From Sequoia sempervirens (Eukaryota > Streptophyta > Pinopsida > Cupressales > Cupressaceae): DNA of 64,000 nucleotides. The notes beneath the pieces are model-generated. The model had not been told where the DNA came from, searched no databases, and was given only the letters and a program-made list of their open reading frames with translations. This document shows positions 24,560 through 37,647 of the stretch, one piece after another. The stretch is taken from contig VDFB02139124.1 of assembly GCA_007258455.2 (NCBI GenBank), positions 186,001-250,000 on the forward strand, given 5' to 3'. The first letter of the stretch is position 1. Every line of letters starts with the position of its first letter. The position numbers and the translations under genes are program-made.

Positions 24560-25600
24560 ACATGATGCTCCCACATCATATCACTAAACATTAGTGATAG
24601 GGAATACATACATGGGGAGCTTCATTGATCATTTATTTAACCCTAATTAAGAATAGTGTGATCTAGTCAGGTACCAATGCATTTTACAAATTTTTAACGA
24701 CTTGATGGTTTCTTACCACTTTCTCTTTGAATTTCTTGTAAAAGGGGGTGTAATGTGCTAGGGGAAGTCTTCCCTTTTTTATTTATGTCAAAGGAAGAGA
24801 AGATCATGAACTCAAATGCAACAAAGAAATTTATGTAAAAATGAGTATGCAACAAAGAGAGTGTGAAGTGTAGTAGACATGGAATGCATTTGTGAAGTCC
24901 TAGAATATAATACAAAAAATCCTCTAGGTGTTTAAATTCATGGTATATAAGAGAAGAGAAGCAAGATAGAACAATGATTTTTCTCTTTGCAAAGGAGAGT
25001 GCAACTTTAGCAACAATAGTGTAAGTTGTAGGATGGGCAATAGTTCATTGAATGTAATTATGCATTTTTAGGTTGAGTAGAACCAAATTGTATTCATATA
25101 TGAACTTGTATTTTTCTATTGAGGTTGCAGCCTCATTGAACTAGGTTATAGCTCAAACTAGGTGATTATAGTCTCCTTGGAGTTATAGCTCATAAAATAG
25201 GGTATTGTAGCATCCTTGAAGTTGTAGCTTCTAAAGTAGGGAGTTGTAGCTCCTAAATTAGGGTGTTGTAGCATCATTGAGTTGTAGCCCTAAACATTGT
25301 AATTGAGACTTATTTGTGACATTGGATTTGATCAATAGGCTCAAGAAACTTTTGTCACCATGGTTTTTCCCATCCTGGGTTTTCCAAGAATATGTGGTGT
25401 TGTGGGAATATTTTTATTGATTGTCTATATGTATGTTTATGTTTGCATCTTTAGTTTTTCAATTTGCATAGTAAGAGTTGAGTGATAAATTTGCACAAGG
25501 CTTTTGCAGCTAATAAAGTAATCTACATAAAGCTTTTAAGGGATAAAGTTTTGATATTTGTTGATTCACCCCCCTCTCAATAGATCATTGTGTTCCAAGA
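24560..25600 (+). repeat. Copia-type 5' LTR, copy 2
   Basis: The 3' end is ATTGTGTTCCAAGA followed at once by a primer site. The inverted counterpart TTGGAACACAAT begins copy 1 at 5825. The interior has a run of imperfect GTTGTAGC(N)TCCTTGA repeats (about 25115-25290). The 5' edge is unclear. Sequence from about 24880 is firmly shared with 6011-6540. Confidence 0.6.
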
Positions 25601-25602
25601 AT

Positions 25603-25614
25603 TGGTATCAGAGC
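25603..25614 (+). other. Primer-binding site of the copia-type element
   Basis: TGGTATCAGAGC, complementary to initiator methionine tRNA, two bases after the LTR end and followed by CAGGTTCC, as commonly seen in plant copia elements. Confidence 0.85.
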
Positions 25615-25652
25615 CAGGTTCCCTAGGAGAAGCTTAATTATCTTGGGTAGAT

Positions 25653-26330
25653 TATGGCAGTGTGAACACAAAAATGGCTAATAAGAAAGTCTCCAGAAAA
25701 TGTAGATGTAAAGTGAGGGTTAAGAAGGATCTACACATAAGAGAAGAAATTAAGTTGTTATAATTTTTTTCATGGATAAAAAAATGAACATATAAGCTCC
25801 TACAAGATTAATGGGAATGAATACCCATGCATGGATTTTGTTACAATGCCTAATTGGTCTAGTGAATAAGAAGTAGAGGTTGACCTAGCAAGAAGTCTCG
25901 TCTATGCTCTGAATGAGATTAAAGGTGTGAAGAAGGATAATGGATAACAAAATTTTCATGCACAAGAAGAGATTGGTATGCTAATAAGAGTCTCTGAGAA
26001 TTTAATTAGATACTAATCATATTGAAGACTAAGGTTGAAGAAAAATGATTTGACTTAGAAGGTAAACTCATCTATTCCCAGGATGAGATTGATAAGTTGA
26101 AGGAGAGTGAAGAATAGAAAATTAATGAAAAAAAGTAAATAGATAGACTAACTAAAAAAATGAATAATCTAATCAAATGGTAGTTAGTTTGAAGACTAAG
26201 GTGAAAGAAGAAAGAAGATCAAAAGATATAGTTTAGACTAAACTATAGTATAAATCTAATGAATGCATGAAGATAGAAGCAAAAATGGTTACTCTAAGAA
26301 AATAATTAGCAAGTGTTGACATCAATCTAC
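25653..26330 (+). pseudogene. Decayed gag-like region of the copia-type element
   Basis: The sequence downstream of the primer site has an ATG at about 25653, then many stops and shifts. Fragments rich in Lys and Glu are visible (a KLKESEE-like coil near 26095). I saw no zinc knuckle, protease or RT. The position suggests gag. The assignment is weak, and the rest of the element is absent. Confidence 0.35.
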
Positions 26331-26559
26331 CTCTAGGTGCACTCTAATCAATCTCATCAATTTCTATTGTTATTTATTTAAGTTCCTAATTCATTGTTGC
26401 AATACACAGTGTGTTTTCAAACAAGTTGTTTTCTTTAGTTTCCATTTATTAGTCAATCAATCTCATTTGTTTCTTGCATTAAAACATTACATATAGGCAT
26501 TTTACATCCATATTCCATCCACATCACACTAATCGTTTAATAAACAATAAGCATTTTGA

Positions 26560-27156
26560 ACCCTATTCATTACCTTTTTAGGTGAAAGATCATACAAGGG
26601 TAAGTGTCCAATAGGGTTCCAAAAATATTTGTTTCAGTGCCTTGTTAAAGTTATTAGTAGGTATAAATTTAATATGGTTGAGTGGGAATCCCACCTAGTG
26701 GCATGCCTTTTTTCCATAGCCACCTTTGTGTTTGTGAATGCATATCGATTGGCATATGTATCTTACCTTTTTGGGCTTTCTCACCCCGTGGACAACTAGT
26801 TCTCTTTAACTAGAATGAGTACATTTGGTCCTACTCATCCCATGGATAGCTTAAAGCTTTGAAGCCCCAAAGTGAGTACACATTCTCTTTCTCAAACAAT
26901 CAACCTAGATCTAATCCACAACTAGTTGGATTGACAATTGAAGCTTCATCCAATTCTTTCATTTCAACACTTGTGTGTTCCTTTGTTCTTATGCTTGTCT
27001 ACCATGGGATCTTCATCCTAGGGACTTGATCATCCCTCTTGATTAGTGTATTCCATCTTGCTAATGTAAGTGAATTTGAACCCTCATCTCAATGTTCATG
27101 GCTACTTTAGTGTGAGTTTGAAGCAAGTTCATCCTCTCACTAAAGTGGGGGCTAAA
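26560..27156 (+). mobile_element. Family X 3' internal remnant, copy 2
   Basis: This parallels 2160-2625 block by block, and ends in the same tract CACTAAAGTGGGGGCT (27138-27153), then TG at 27157. No protein domain survives. Confidence 0.55.
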
Positions 27157-28058
27157 TGTGCCATATAAAAATGACCCTTTTTCATTTTCATGGCCTTTTA
27201 GGTCTTGTTTCATGGTGTTGGAACTATTTATTTCTGATTTTATGTTGTAACAAGGCTTGAAAATGCATATTTAGGTACAAAAATTCAAATAAAGATGTCT
27301 TGAGAAGGTGTTGTGTTGTAAGAAATTTCTACACTCTTCTAGAATTTATTCAGTACAATTCACATAAGAGTCATCCTTTCATCACTAATCAAGTCCTATT
27401 TTGAAGCATTGTAAAGTCTTGTAACAAGCTTTCATGCTTTTCTAGGCATATTTCTACTATTTATCCCTTTCTCATACTTTATTTGGTCCCTTTATGCCCT
27501 CATATGTCTTAATTAAGTGTATTTTTTAATATTATCCTAACAAACAACATTAAATATGACTTAGTTCCCGACACCAATTTTTAGGTCCTAGGTGGGACCT
27601 ATTCGCCATAGCTAGTGAATGAGTCCCCCTTTGCCCCAAATTCATTTTTTTAGATTTTCCTTTTGGGTTTTTATTCAAAAACATTTGATCTCAGCCTGTC
27701 ATGAGGTATGAATAGATACTAAGGCACAAGATTGTATAAATAAGTGATTTTCACCTCATTTAACATCCTCCAACATTCACACATCATATTCAAGCAATCT
27801 CAAGCATTCAAGCATGTTACAACATCTTTTCAAGCAATATTCAAGCAATTTGGAGCATCCATTGACATTACTTTAGACTTGCATTATCAAGGGTTTGGTA
27901 ATTTAATAGAAATTACATGTTTTTAGTTTTCCATTCTCTTTCATTTCATTATTTCTTGAAGGGTTTGATTACCAAAAGTGAGGTTTTACCAAGGGAAACC
28001 CCTATTCACTAACCCTCAACCATTTTTCCGCTATTCCATGTTTGTTTGCAACCTTTTC
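27157..28058 (+). repeat. Family X LTR, copy 2, left part
   Basis: It follows copy 1 from its TG start through the GTTGTAA repeats and the GTGAATGAGTCCCC block, to the ATTACCAAAAGTGAGG block near 27970. It is cut by element 2 after TTTTC (28054-28058) and resumes at 43972. Confidence 0.55.
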
Positions 28059-29799
28059 TGTAATACCCCTCCTCTTACTATTTGGATTTATTATTTTTCT
28101 ATGCTTTCGTTTGCTAGTTTAATACTATGATGGTACTGTTATTGTTTGATTTCGATATTTAGACTTTTGGTGATGATGGTATTCCAATTGTGGACATGGT
28201 TATTCGCTATGACATTATGGTTGGTGATGTTAGTTGATTTCAGAATTATATTATGATGCATTAATTTAGAAAATTATGTTATGATGTGATTTGTTAGTTT
28301 AGAAATGTACTTTCATCGGTTGTATTATAATTGTTAGAATAGATGTGATGAAAGGACAGGGTAGCATCACTCGTTCGCGAGTGCCCTGCTATGTTGTAAC
28401 TCCTTCTCACAATGTAATGCTTTGATTTAATGCTTTGATTTTATATATATATGTACATGTACACGACCTTGTTTGGATGTAGGGATTGCAGGTACATAGT
28501 CTCGATTCCACCTGCTTCGGCAGGACAGGGCGAGCACCAATAGCCCAACGGTTAAATGTTGAAACAAAGGTGACAATGAAGTCATCCCATCCCATGATGT
28601 CAAACCGTTGGATTGAATGGTATTGTACATTTTTTGTAGTTATCGTTCTTTGTGGTTCGTGTCTGTGTATTGTCGTATTTTATTGATGTTGGTATTTTTT
28701 AAGTTGCGATTGAATTAATTAAATAATGGTAATATTGTTTATTAAAATGTTAGACTAAATTGTATTTAAATATTTAAATGTTTTATTTATTTTTAAAAGT
28801 TATGTTTTTTATTAAATAATAATTAAAATATTAGATTGTGTTTTATTATTTTAATTAGTTATCTGGTTGTGGATAACTATTAGAATAAATTATTTAAATT
28901 AATTAGATAATGTGCTTTGCAAGTAAAGTTGTTAAAATTGAAATTAAAACAAAAAGTATTGAGGAATAGAAAAATAAATAAATAAAAGAATAGGAAAAGA
29001 TGAAAGAACGAATGAGATTTGAGAGTTGACTGAAAAGCTTGCTTTTAAAGAAATAATTTCTTTTGTTTATGATTTTTAGTGCTTTTGGAAGGAAATGGTA
29101 ATATCATTTATTTAATTGAAATTTTTTGTGAGTTTTCACACACAGAGGATTATTGAGACAAAATTTGCATAGGTTAATGGTTTTGTACAGTTGAATATGG
29201 GAAAAGTTTTTGGGGAAAGATAATTTCATTCTTTTGCTTGTGATATTTTGAGGAGAGTTTTAGAAAAGGATTTTCAATCTTTTGCTGGTGATATTCTGGA
29301 GAGGGTTTTCTGGATAAAGCATTGGATTCAAATTTGAGCACGGTAGTTTGAAGAGGAGATTTCAAAGCTGGGACGAGAAGCTCATTGTAGAGGTCGTTGG
29401 AAAACAAGCTTCATCAGATTCTCGAGAGTGTAGGACTCCAGGTTCCACTCTCTCTCTTCTTGATTCTTTTTGAATCTGTAAAAAGAATAGAAATCTGTTT
29501 TGAGTCAATCTTTGCTTGTAAAAGAAAATATTTTTGTGAATTACATTAAAATGGGTTCTTTGTGAAAATAAATAAATAGATAAATAAACAAATGAATAAA
29601 TATGGTTGATTATTTTAAATTTGTCAAAGCAAAAACCTACATCTTCTGAAATGTCCAATTTGTCTATAATGAGATTTTGAGAAAATTGATTCCTCTTCGA
29701 GAATAATGAGATTGGAGATTTTTGAAAATATATTTATATGAATGTATTTATTTGCCCCTCTGTATCTGACTCTGTTATATTAATACATTTATTTACAAG

Positions 29800-29910
<111 letters not shown>

Positions 29911-30912
29911 TATTTTTCATGTGGTATTTGTCTATGCGTCCCGTACAAATTTACATTTTCGTAGTGAAGAATAAAATCAATCTTTGGAATCTTATTGTTG
30001 TTTTAAATTAAATTGAAAATTTTTAATGTTAGGGGAGGGTTGAAGGGACGGCCGAAGCCGTACCCTTCTTCCCTCACCCCCTGCCGTGGCACACTGCACA
30101 TAGCAGTCTTATAGATTGTTGTGCGTGTAGCAATCAGTAAGACTACTGCGACAGTCTACAGGCTGTCGGCCTAAGTTTATACATTATAAATTTTTATTTG
30201 TTTTTTTTTATTATTAAAAAAATATAATATATATAGATATATATATATATATATTTATATTTATGTTTAAATATTTATTTTATTTTATTTTTATAATTAT
30301 AATTATTATTTTGTTTGTCATTATTATAATTAGAGAAATATATGCATATATATAAAATTAATGTATATATATCTATATAAATATATTAATAGGTGTTGAA
30401 GTTATGATTAAATTAAAGTAAAAAAATTTCATTGTGATTATTACAAATGTAGAGAATTTATTATTTTGGAAATTTATTATATGTACGAACTTCTGGATGT
30501 TATTGTTTTGGAAATAGTAGTCATTTGGGAAAATTGTTTTTATTGGTTAGATGGGAATGATTTAAAGTTTTAAGATGCAATCTTATAAATTTAATTTTTG
30601 AGTTCTTTTCCTTAATGGTTATCGTTTTAGTGTTGTCTATGTGGGAACCCTATTGTCTTGCAACCCTTGTTCCAGAGGCATGTTTAATTTTGAATGTTAT
30701 CCTAATTTTGGTTATAGTTTTGGAGTTGAAAACTTATTGGTTTTATGCTTGGAAGGGTTGAATGGTTTTGTTAATATTTTTGGTTTGAGTTATCGTGAGA
30801 TGGGTAATGCCTCGCATGATCTGGTTTTGGTATTATGCTTTATATGTTATAGTTCAACCCTTGCCTGGTTTTGATGTATGTTAGGGGTCTCTAGGGAGAG
30901 TGGCTCTTCATG

Positions 30913-31241
30913 GGGGCCGGTGCCTCGGGTAAGAGGAAGTGCACAGGATAACCCATGTAAGAGTAGTATAACAAGTGATAACCTAAAAATAGAATTTAGG
31001 GGGTTGGGTAGTAAAACACACAAGATAATAAATATTGGATACCTCATCTATGGATTAGGGCTATCATAGACTAATGATAGACTGAGAAGGTCGTGGTTGG
31101 AAAAGTCGTAATCTCATCTTCATGAGAGGTTATCGACTCCTCATGAGCTACCCTATGGTGTCGGTGCCTCAAGTAGGAGGAAGAGCCAGGAGATCCATAG
31201 ATGGGTGTCGGCGCCTCAGTTTGGAGGAAGGGCCAGGAGAT
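30913..31241 (+). repeat. Triple hairpin block, element 2 5' LTR
   Basis: Three units at 30913-30951, 31157-31196 and 31205-31241. All have the stem CCTC/GAGG around six-base loops (GGGTAA, AAGTAG, AGTTTG), a GGYGCCTC entry and a GAGGAAG exit. Loops differ while stems are kept. Confidence 0.7.
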
Positions 31242-31999
31242 CCCATGAGAGCTATGCGATGACACTCTCCACTAGACACCTGTTTGCTTTGTTGCTTATT
31301 GCCTCTGGAAATGTATTTTGGATGTCGTATCAATTCTTTTGGTAATTGCATTGTATCTGTTGTTTCTGATTCTTTTGAAGTTGAATTATGAATGTTCTTT
31401 GGTGACTTGTTTAATTGTTTATGCTTTGTTTAACTATGATGAGTTTCATAGCTTTATCTTGTTATGTTGATTCGTGAACGTTGTTGATTATTTCATTGTA
31501 TACCTTGAGTTTTTATTGTACTATGTTGTTCATGGAGTCTGTTTGACAATCATGGTCAAGTTAACTTCCTTGTAACCTCTGAGCATGGGGGGTGAGTTAT
31601 TTATAATTCACATGGTTGGGTGGAACGTACTCTGCACCCGTTGTGTTCCCCATCAGCATCCTTTGTTCATAGCATTCCTTTAGTTGGAGTTTTTTCCAGT
31701 GGATCACTTGTAATTTGGATATTATTATACTTTGTATCATCCCACATGTATGGGAATGTATTGTAACTCATTATTGAGAACATGTAATCCTATGTTTAAA
31801 ATGATGATGTAATTGCTAGGATCCTTTGTAACAATATTGTAAATGATTCTATATGATTGTAATATGGGATGTAGTGATACTTTCACTCTTGGTTTATGGA
31901 TGTACTTTTATTAATGATTATTCTAATATAATTTGTTAAGTTGTTTAATAATTATCTTTTACTTTTGTTATTAGTTGTGTTGCGATGTGACCTCGCGTG

Positions 32000-32117
32000 C
32001 CCCAGAGAATGTAACGTTAAGTTGTTAATGTGCAATGTAAATGTAATTAATGTTAAATTGCATGTTTACTTTATGTTATTTAAAAAAAAAATTGTTTGCA
32101 ATGTTTGTTCTCTGGGG
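32000..32117 (+). other. Stem-loop at LTR 3' end, element 2 5' LTR
   Basis: CCCCAGAGAA (32000-32009) pairs perfectly with TTCTCTGGGG (32108-32117). Compared with element 1, an A-U pair has become G-C on both sides. The loop is about 98 bases. Confidence 0.65.
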
Positions 32118-32140
32118 TTTGCACGACGGGCGTTACAACT

Positions 32141-32152
32141 TGGTATCAGAGC
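32141..32152 (+). other. Primer-binding site, element 2
   Basis: TGGTATCAGAGC, three bases after the LTR end, identical to element 1. Confidence 0.92.
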
Positions 32153-32254
32153 CAAGGTTTGCAAACACTGGGGTCTCTGGGTAGTTAATTCCATTAGGCA
32201 ACCTTGTGTTTGGCTCTTGAGCTCACTTGTACCTTTATCTTTTTGCACATAATT

Positions 32255-33610
32255 ATGCCTTGAGGTAGAGGACGTGGCCGAGCTCGAGGCCGTGGTGCAG
32301 GTCGTAGAGCAAACCGGTGAAGTCCCTCAGTTCCTAGTTCCCATGGTTCTGAGCATGAGGAACAACAAAGTCTTCACAACATTCCATCAAGTGGCCAGAA
32401 CCTGAGACAGCCTGGCTTAGACGGTTAGTTGTAGCATATACTTGGAGAGATTCTTGACCATTTGGGACCCAGGCCAGATGGGGTGCACCAAGTGGAGAGA
32501 GAGAGAAAGGTCGCCAAGGCGAAGGGATACATATGTGGTTCAGGATGCAGTAATAGCAGGCCATATGAGAGATCTGATGAGGGCACACCCTCCCACTTTT
32601 GATGGTTCTGGAGGAGGTCTAGAGGCTGAGACTTGGTTAATTGACTTAGATCATTACTTCACGATGCACCCGTACGGTAGCAATACGAAGGGTCGGTGCA
32701 CAGTTATGCACCTGTGAGGCTTTGCATCTACTTGGTGGTGTCTTGAGGAACAAAAGTTACATCTTGATCTCAGTATGGTTACATGGGAGTTGTTTCTAGA
32801 CAGGTTCAGGGCTTGCTTCCTCTTCGATCATTTGAGGCAATGCAGGGCTGACGAGTTTCACGATCTCAAGCAGTTGTCTATGTTAGTAGAGTAGTATGAG
32901 AGGTGCTTCTATGAGTTGAAGCAGTATGCAGGGATTAGCCATGATGAGGGCATGCTGGTGCAACATTTTGTTTGAGGCTTAAATGCCCGCATCAGTGGTG
33001 GCGTGTGAGTCTTCGAGCTGAAGACGATGGAAATGGCAGTGGAGAAGGCTTGGTTGGTGGAGGAAAATTTTTCCATGGCCTTGGGTGGTCACATTGAAGT
33101 ACAGATTGGCAGTGCACCTACACCTAGTTATGGCACTCATGGAGGTCAGTCTCAAGGAGCAAGATCTTCTAGGAACAGGTACCCACCCTCGAAATGGGTT
33201 CACTAGCAGCAGCAGCCTCAGCAGCAGCATTCAAGATAGAAGAACACTCAATCCAAGCAGGGTGGCAACTCTTAGTTTCGCAGGGATCAGAACCGGAACT
33301 GAGTTCGTCAGGAGCATGTCGAGCAGCCTGCACGTAGCTTTTAGTCAGCACCAAGTCGAGGAAGCTTTCAACAGTCCAATTCTCCATCTGAGGGTAGAGG
33401 ATTTGGCTGAGGTACTGGTTGCTACTCATGTGGGAAACAAGGACATATTGCTAGACTGTGTCCACAAAAGAGCACCTTTGGATTTAATCAGAGACCAGTT
33501 GCTTCTGAGCCAACGGTGGGAGATGCGCGTAGGTCTCATCAACCATTTTCCATAGTTGACAATCGCTTGGTTGGGCACCAAGGTGCAGGTGTAGAGGCTC
33601 CCAGTAGAGG
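32255..33610 (+). pseudogene. gag: Broken gag of element 2
   Basis: Homologous to the Gag of element 1. The ATG at 32255 is followed by a Gly-Arg stretch and a stop at the third codon. Further stops and frame changes fall through the retrotransposon-gag domain, where MHPYGSNTK and the DEFHDLKQ and ELKQYAGISHDEG blocks remain readable. The CCHC zinc knuckle CYSCGKQGHIARLC is at 33419-33460. Similarity ends a few dozen codons later, before the place where the protease active site lies in element 1. The protein cannot be made from this copy. Confidence 0.88.
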
Positions 33611-33761
33611 ACGAGGTATTGACTTAGGAGCTCACGGGTGAGCTCGAAAGGGTTCAACGATATCCTAAACATTGTGATCTTGGCGGCTTGGGAGGATGCC
33701 TCCCGTAGTAGGGAATTTTATTTTCTTTTGTTTATCGGCTTCTAGGAGTAAGCCGAATTTA
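33611..33761 (+). other. Pol deletion junction and element 3' end, element 2
   Basis: After the gag remnant the sequence passes directly to GGAGGATGCCTC (about 33688) and AGGAGTAAGCCGAATT. These match the minus-strand sequence just before the element 1 polypurine tract. The exact junction lies between about 33600 and 33690. The whole pol region is absent. Confidence 0.7.
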
Positions 33762-33773
33762 TGGGGGGGGGGA
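33762..33773 (+). other. Polypurine tract, element 2
   Basis: TGGGGGGGGGGA directly before the TG of the 3' LTR, the counterpart of AGGGGGGAGGA in element 1. Confidence 0.88.
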
Positions 33774-36552
33774 TGTAATACCCCTCCTCTTACTATTTGG
33801 ATTTATTATTTTTCTATGCTTTCGTTTGCTACTTTGATACTATGATGGTACTATTATTGTTTGATTTTGATATTTAGACTTTTGGTGATGATGTTATTCC
33901 AATTGTGGACATGGTTATTCATTATGACATTATGGTTGGTGATGTTAGTTGATTTTAGAATTATATTATGATGCATTAATTTAGCAAATTATGTTATGAT
34001 GTGATTTGTTAGTTTAGAAATGTACTTTCATCAGTTGTATTATAATTGTTAGAATAGATGTGATGAAAGGATAGGGTAGCATCACTCATTCACGAGTGCC
34101 CTGCTACGCTGTAACTCCTCTCACAATGTAATGCTTTGATTCAATGCTTTGATTATATATATATATATGTACATGTACACGACCTTGTTTGGATGCAAGG
34201 ATTGCAGATACATAGTCTCGATTCCACCTGCTTCGGCAGGATAGGTTGAGCACCAATAGCCCAACGGTTAATTGTTGAAACAGAGGTGACAATGAAGTCA
34301 TCCCATCCCACGATGTCAAGCAATTGGATTGAATGGTATTGTACATTTTTTGTAGTTGTCATTCTTTGTGGTTCGTGTCTGTGTATTGTCGTATTTTATA
34401 AGTTACGATTGAATTAATTAAATAATGGTAATATTCTTTATTAAAATGTTAGACTAAATTGTATTTAAATATTAAATATTTTATTTATTTTTAAAAGTCA
34501 TGTGTTTTATTAAATAATAATTAAAATATTAAATTGTGTTTTATTATTTTAATTAGTTATCTAGTTGAGGATAATTATTGGAATAAATTATTTAAATTAA
34601 TTAGATAATGTGCTTTGGAAGTAAAGTTGTTAAAACTGAAATTAAAACAAAAAGTATTGAGTAATAGAAAAATAAATAAATAACAGAACAGGAAAAGATG
34701 AAAGAACGAATGAGATTTGAGAGTTGACTGAAAAGATTGCTTTTAAAGAAATAATTTCTTTTATTTATGATTTTTAGTGCTTTTGGAAGGAAATGGTAAT
34801 ATCATTTATTTAATTGAAATTTTTGTGAGTTTTCACACATTGAGGATTATTGAGACAAAAGTTGCATAGGTTAATGGTTCTGTACTGTTGAATCTGGGAA
34901 ATTTTTTTGTGGAAAGATAATTTCATTCTTTTGCTTGTGATATTTTGAGGAGAGTTTTAGAAAAGGATTTTCAATCTTTTGCTGGTGATATTCTGGAGAG
35001 GGTTTTCTGGATAAAGCATTGGATTCGAATTCAAGCATAGGAGTCTGAAGAGGAGATTTTGAAGCTGGGACGAGAAGCTCATCATAGAGGCTGTTAGAAA
35101 ACAAGCTTCATCAGATTCTCAAGAGCGTAGGACTCCAGGTTCCACTCTCTCTCTCTTCTTGATTCTTTTTGAATCTGTAAAAAGAATAGAAATGTGTTTT
35201 GAGTCAATCTTTGCTTGTAAATGAAAATCTTTCTATGAATTAGATTAAAATGGGTTCTCTATGAAAATAAATAAATAAATAAATAAATAGATAAATAAAC
35301 AAATGAATAAATATGGTTGATTATTTTAAATTTGTCAAAGCAAAAACCTACATCTTCTAAAATGTCCAATTTGTCTATAATGAGATTTTGAGAAAATTGA
35401 TTCCTCTTTGAGAATAATGAGATTTGAGATTTTTGAAAATATATTTATATGGATTTATTTATTTGCCCCTTTGTGTTATATTAATACATTTATTTACAAG
35501 TAATATATATATGTATATATATATATATCTTTTATATATAAATATATATATATATATAAGTATTTTTAAGTCATCCTGGTATTTGTCTATGCGTCGGCCG
35601 TACGAATTTACATTTTTGTAGTGAAGAATAAAATCAATCTTCGGAATCTTATTGTTGTTTTAAATTAAATTGAAAATTTTAAATGTTAGGGGAGGGTTGA
35701 AGGGACGGCCGAAGCTGTAGCCTTCTTCCCTCACCCCCTGCCGTGGCACACTGCACACAACAATCTTATAGACTACTGTGCTCAGCAGTCTTTATGACTG
35801 TTGCGGTAGTCTACAGGCCATCGGTCTAAGTTTATACATTATAAATTTGTATTTGTTTTTTTTATTATTAAAAAAATATAATATATATATATGTATATTT
35901 ATGTTTAAATATTTATTTTATTTTCTTTTTATAATTATAATTAATATTTTTTTTGTCATTATTATAATTAGAGAAATATATGTATATATATATAATATAA
36001 TTAATGTATATATATCTATATAAATATATTAATAGGTGTTGAAGTTATGATTAAATTAAAGTAAAAATTTATCATTGTGATTATTACAAATGTAGAGAAT
36101 TTATTGTTTTGGAAATTTATTATATGTACGAACTTCTGGATGTTATTGTTTTGGAGATAGTAGCCATTTGCGAAAAAAAAAATTATTGGTTAGATGGGAA
36201 TGATTTAAAGTTTTAAGATGCAATCTTATAAAGTTAATTTTTGAGTTCTTTTCCTTAATCGTTATCGTTTAGTGTTGTCTATGTGGGAACCCTATTGTCT
36301 TGTAACCCTTATTCCAGAGGCATGTTTAATTTTGAATGTTATCCTCATTTTGGTTATAGTTTTGGAGTTGAAAACTTATTGGTTTTATGCTCAGAAGGGT
36401 TGAACGGTTTTGTTAAGATTTTTGGTTTGAGTTATCGCGAGATGGGTAATGCCTCGCATGATCTGGTTTTGGTATTATACTTTATATGTTATAGTTCAAC
36501 CCTTGCCTAGTTTTGGTTTATGTTAGGGGTCTCTAGGGAGAGTGGCTCTTCA

Positions 36553-36885
36553 TGGGGGTCGGTGCCTCAGGTAAGAGGAAGTGCACAGGATAACCCACGT
36601 AAGAGTAGTATAACAAGTGATAACCTAAAAATAGAATTTAGGGGGATGGGTAGTAAAACACACAAGATAATAAATATTGGATACCTCATCTATGGATTAG
36701 GGCTATCATAGACTAATGATAGACTGAGAAGGCCGTGGTTGGAAAAGTTGTAATCTTGTCTTCATGAGAGGTTATTGACTCCGCATGAGCTACCCTATGG
36801 TGCTGGCACCTCAGGTAGGAGGAAGAGCTAGGAGATCCATAGATGGGTGTCAGTGCCTCAGTTTGGAGGAAGGGCCAAGAAATCC
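36553..36885 (+). repeat. Triple hairpin block, element 2 3' LTR
   Basis: Units at 36553-36592, 36799-36838 and 36846-36885, with stem CCTC/GAGG in all three and loops AGGTAA, AGGTAG and AGTTTG. Confidence 0.68.
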
Positions 36886-37513
36886 CATGAGAGCTATGCG
36901 ATGACACTCTCCACTAGATACTTGTTTGCTTTGTTTCTTATTTCCTTTGGAAATGTATTTTGGATGTCGTATTAGTTCTTCTGGTAATTGGATTGTATAT
37001 GTTGTTTCTGATTCTTTTGAAGTTGAATTATGAATGTTCTTTGGCGACTTGTTTAATTGTTTATGCTTTGTTTAATTTTGATGAGTTTCATAGCTTTATC
37101 TTGTTATGTTGATTTGTGAACATTGTTGATTATTTCATTGTTACCTTGTGTTTGTATTGTACTATGTTGTTCATGGAGTCAGTTTGACAATCATGGTCGA
37201 GTTAACTTCCTTGTCACCTCTGAGCACGGGGGGTGAGTTATTTGTAATTCACATGGTTGGGTGGAACGTGCTCCGCACCCATTGGGTTCCCCATCAGCAT
37301 CCTTTGTTCGCAGCATTCCTTCAGTTGGAGTTTGTTCTAATGGATCACTTGTAATTTGGATATTATTATACTTTGTATCATCCCGCATCTATGGGAAATG
37401 TATTGTAACTCATTATTGAGAACATGTAATCCTATGTTTAAAATGATGATGTAATTGTTAGGATCCTTTGTAACATTATTGTAAATGATTCTATATGATT
37501 GTAATATGGGATG

Positions 37514-37532
37514 TAGTGATACTTTCACTCTT
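37514..37532 (+). repeat. LINE target-site duplication, left copy
   Basis: The 19 bases TAGTGATACTTTCACTCTT recur exactly at 43701-43719. The uninterrupted site is seen once in the 5' LTR near 31874-31892, which proves that the LINE is the inserted sequence. Confidence 0.95.
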
Positions 37533-37647
37533 TTCTTTTCTTTTTGAAAAAGAGGGGTAAAAATTTTATTCAATCAAAACAAAATTACAAGGCAAGAGCC
37601 AGAAGCCCACCAAGGCAAGACCACCACAAGAAGCACCAAAAACAACC

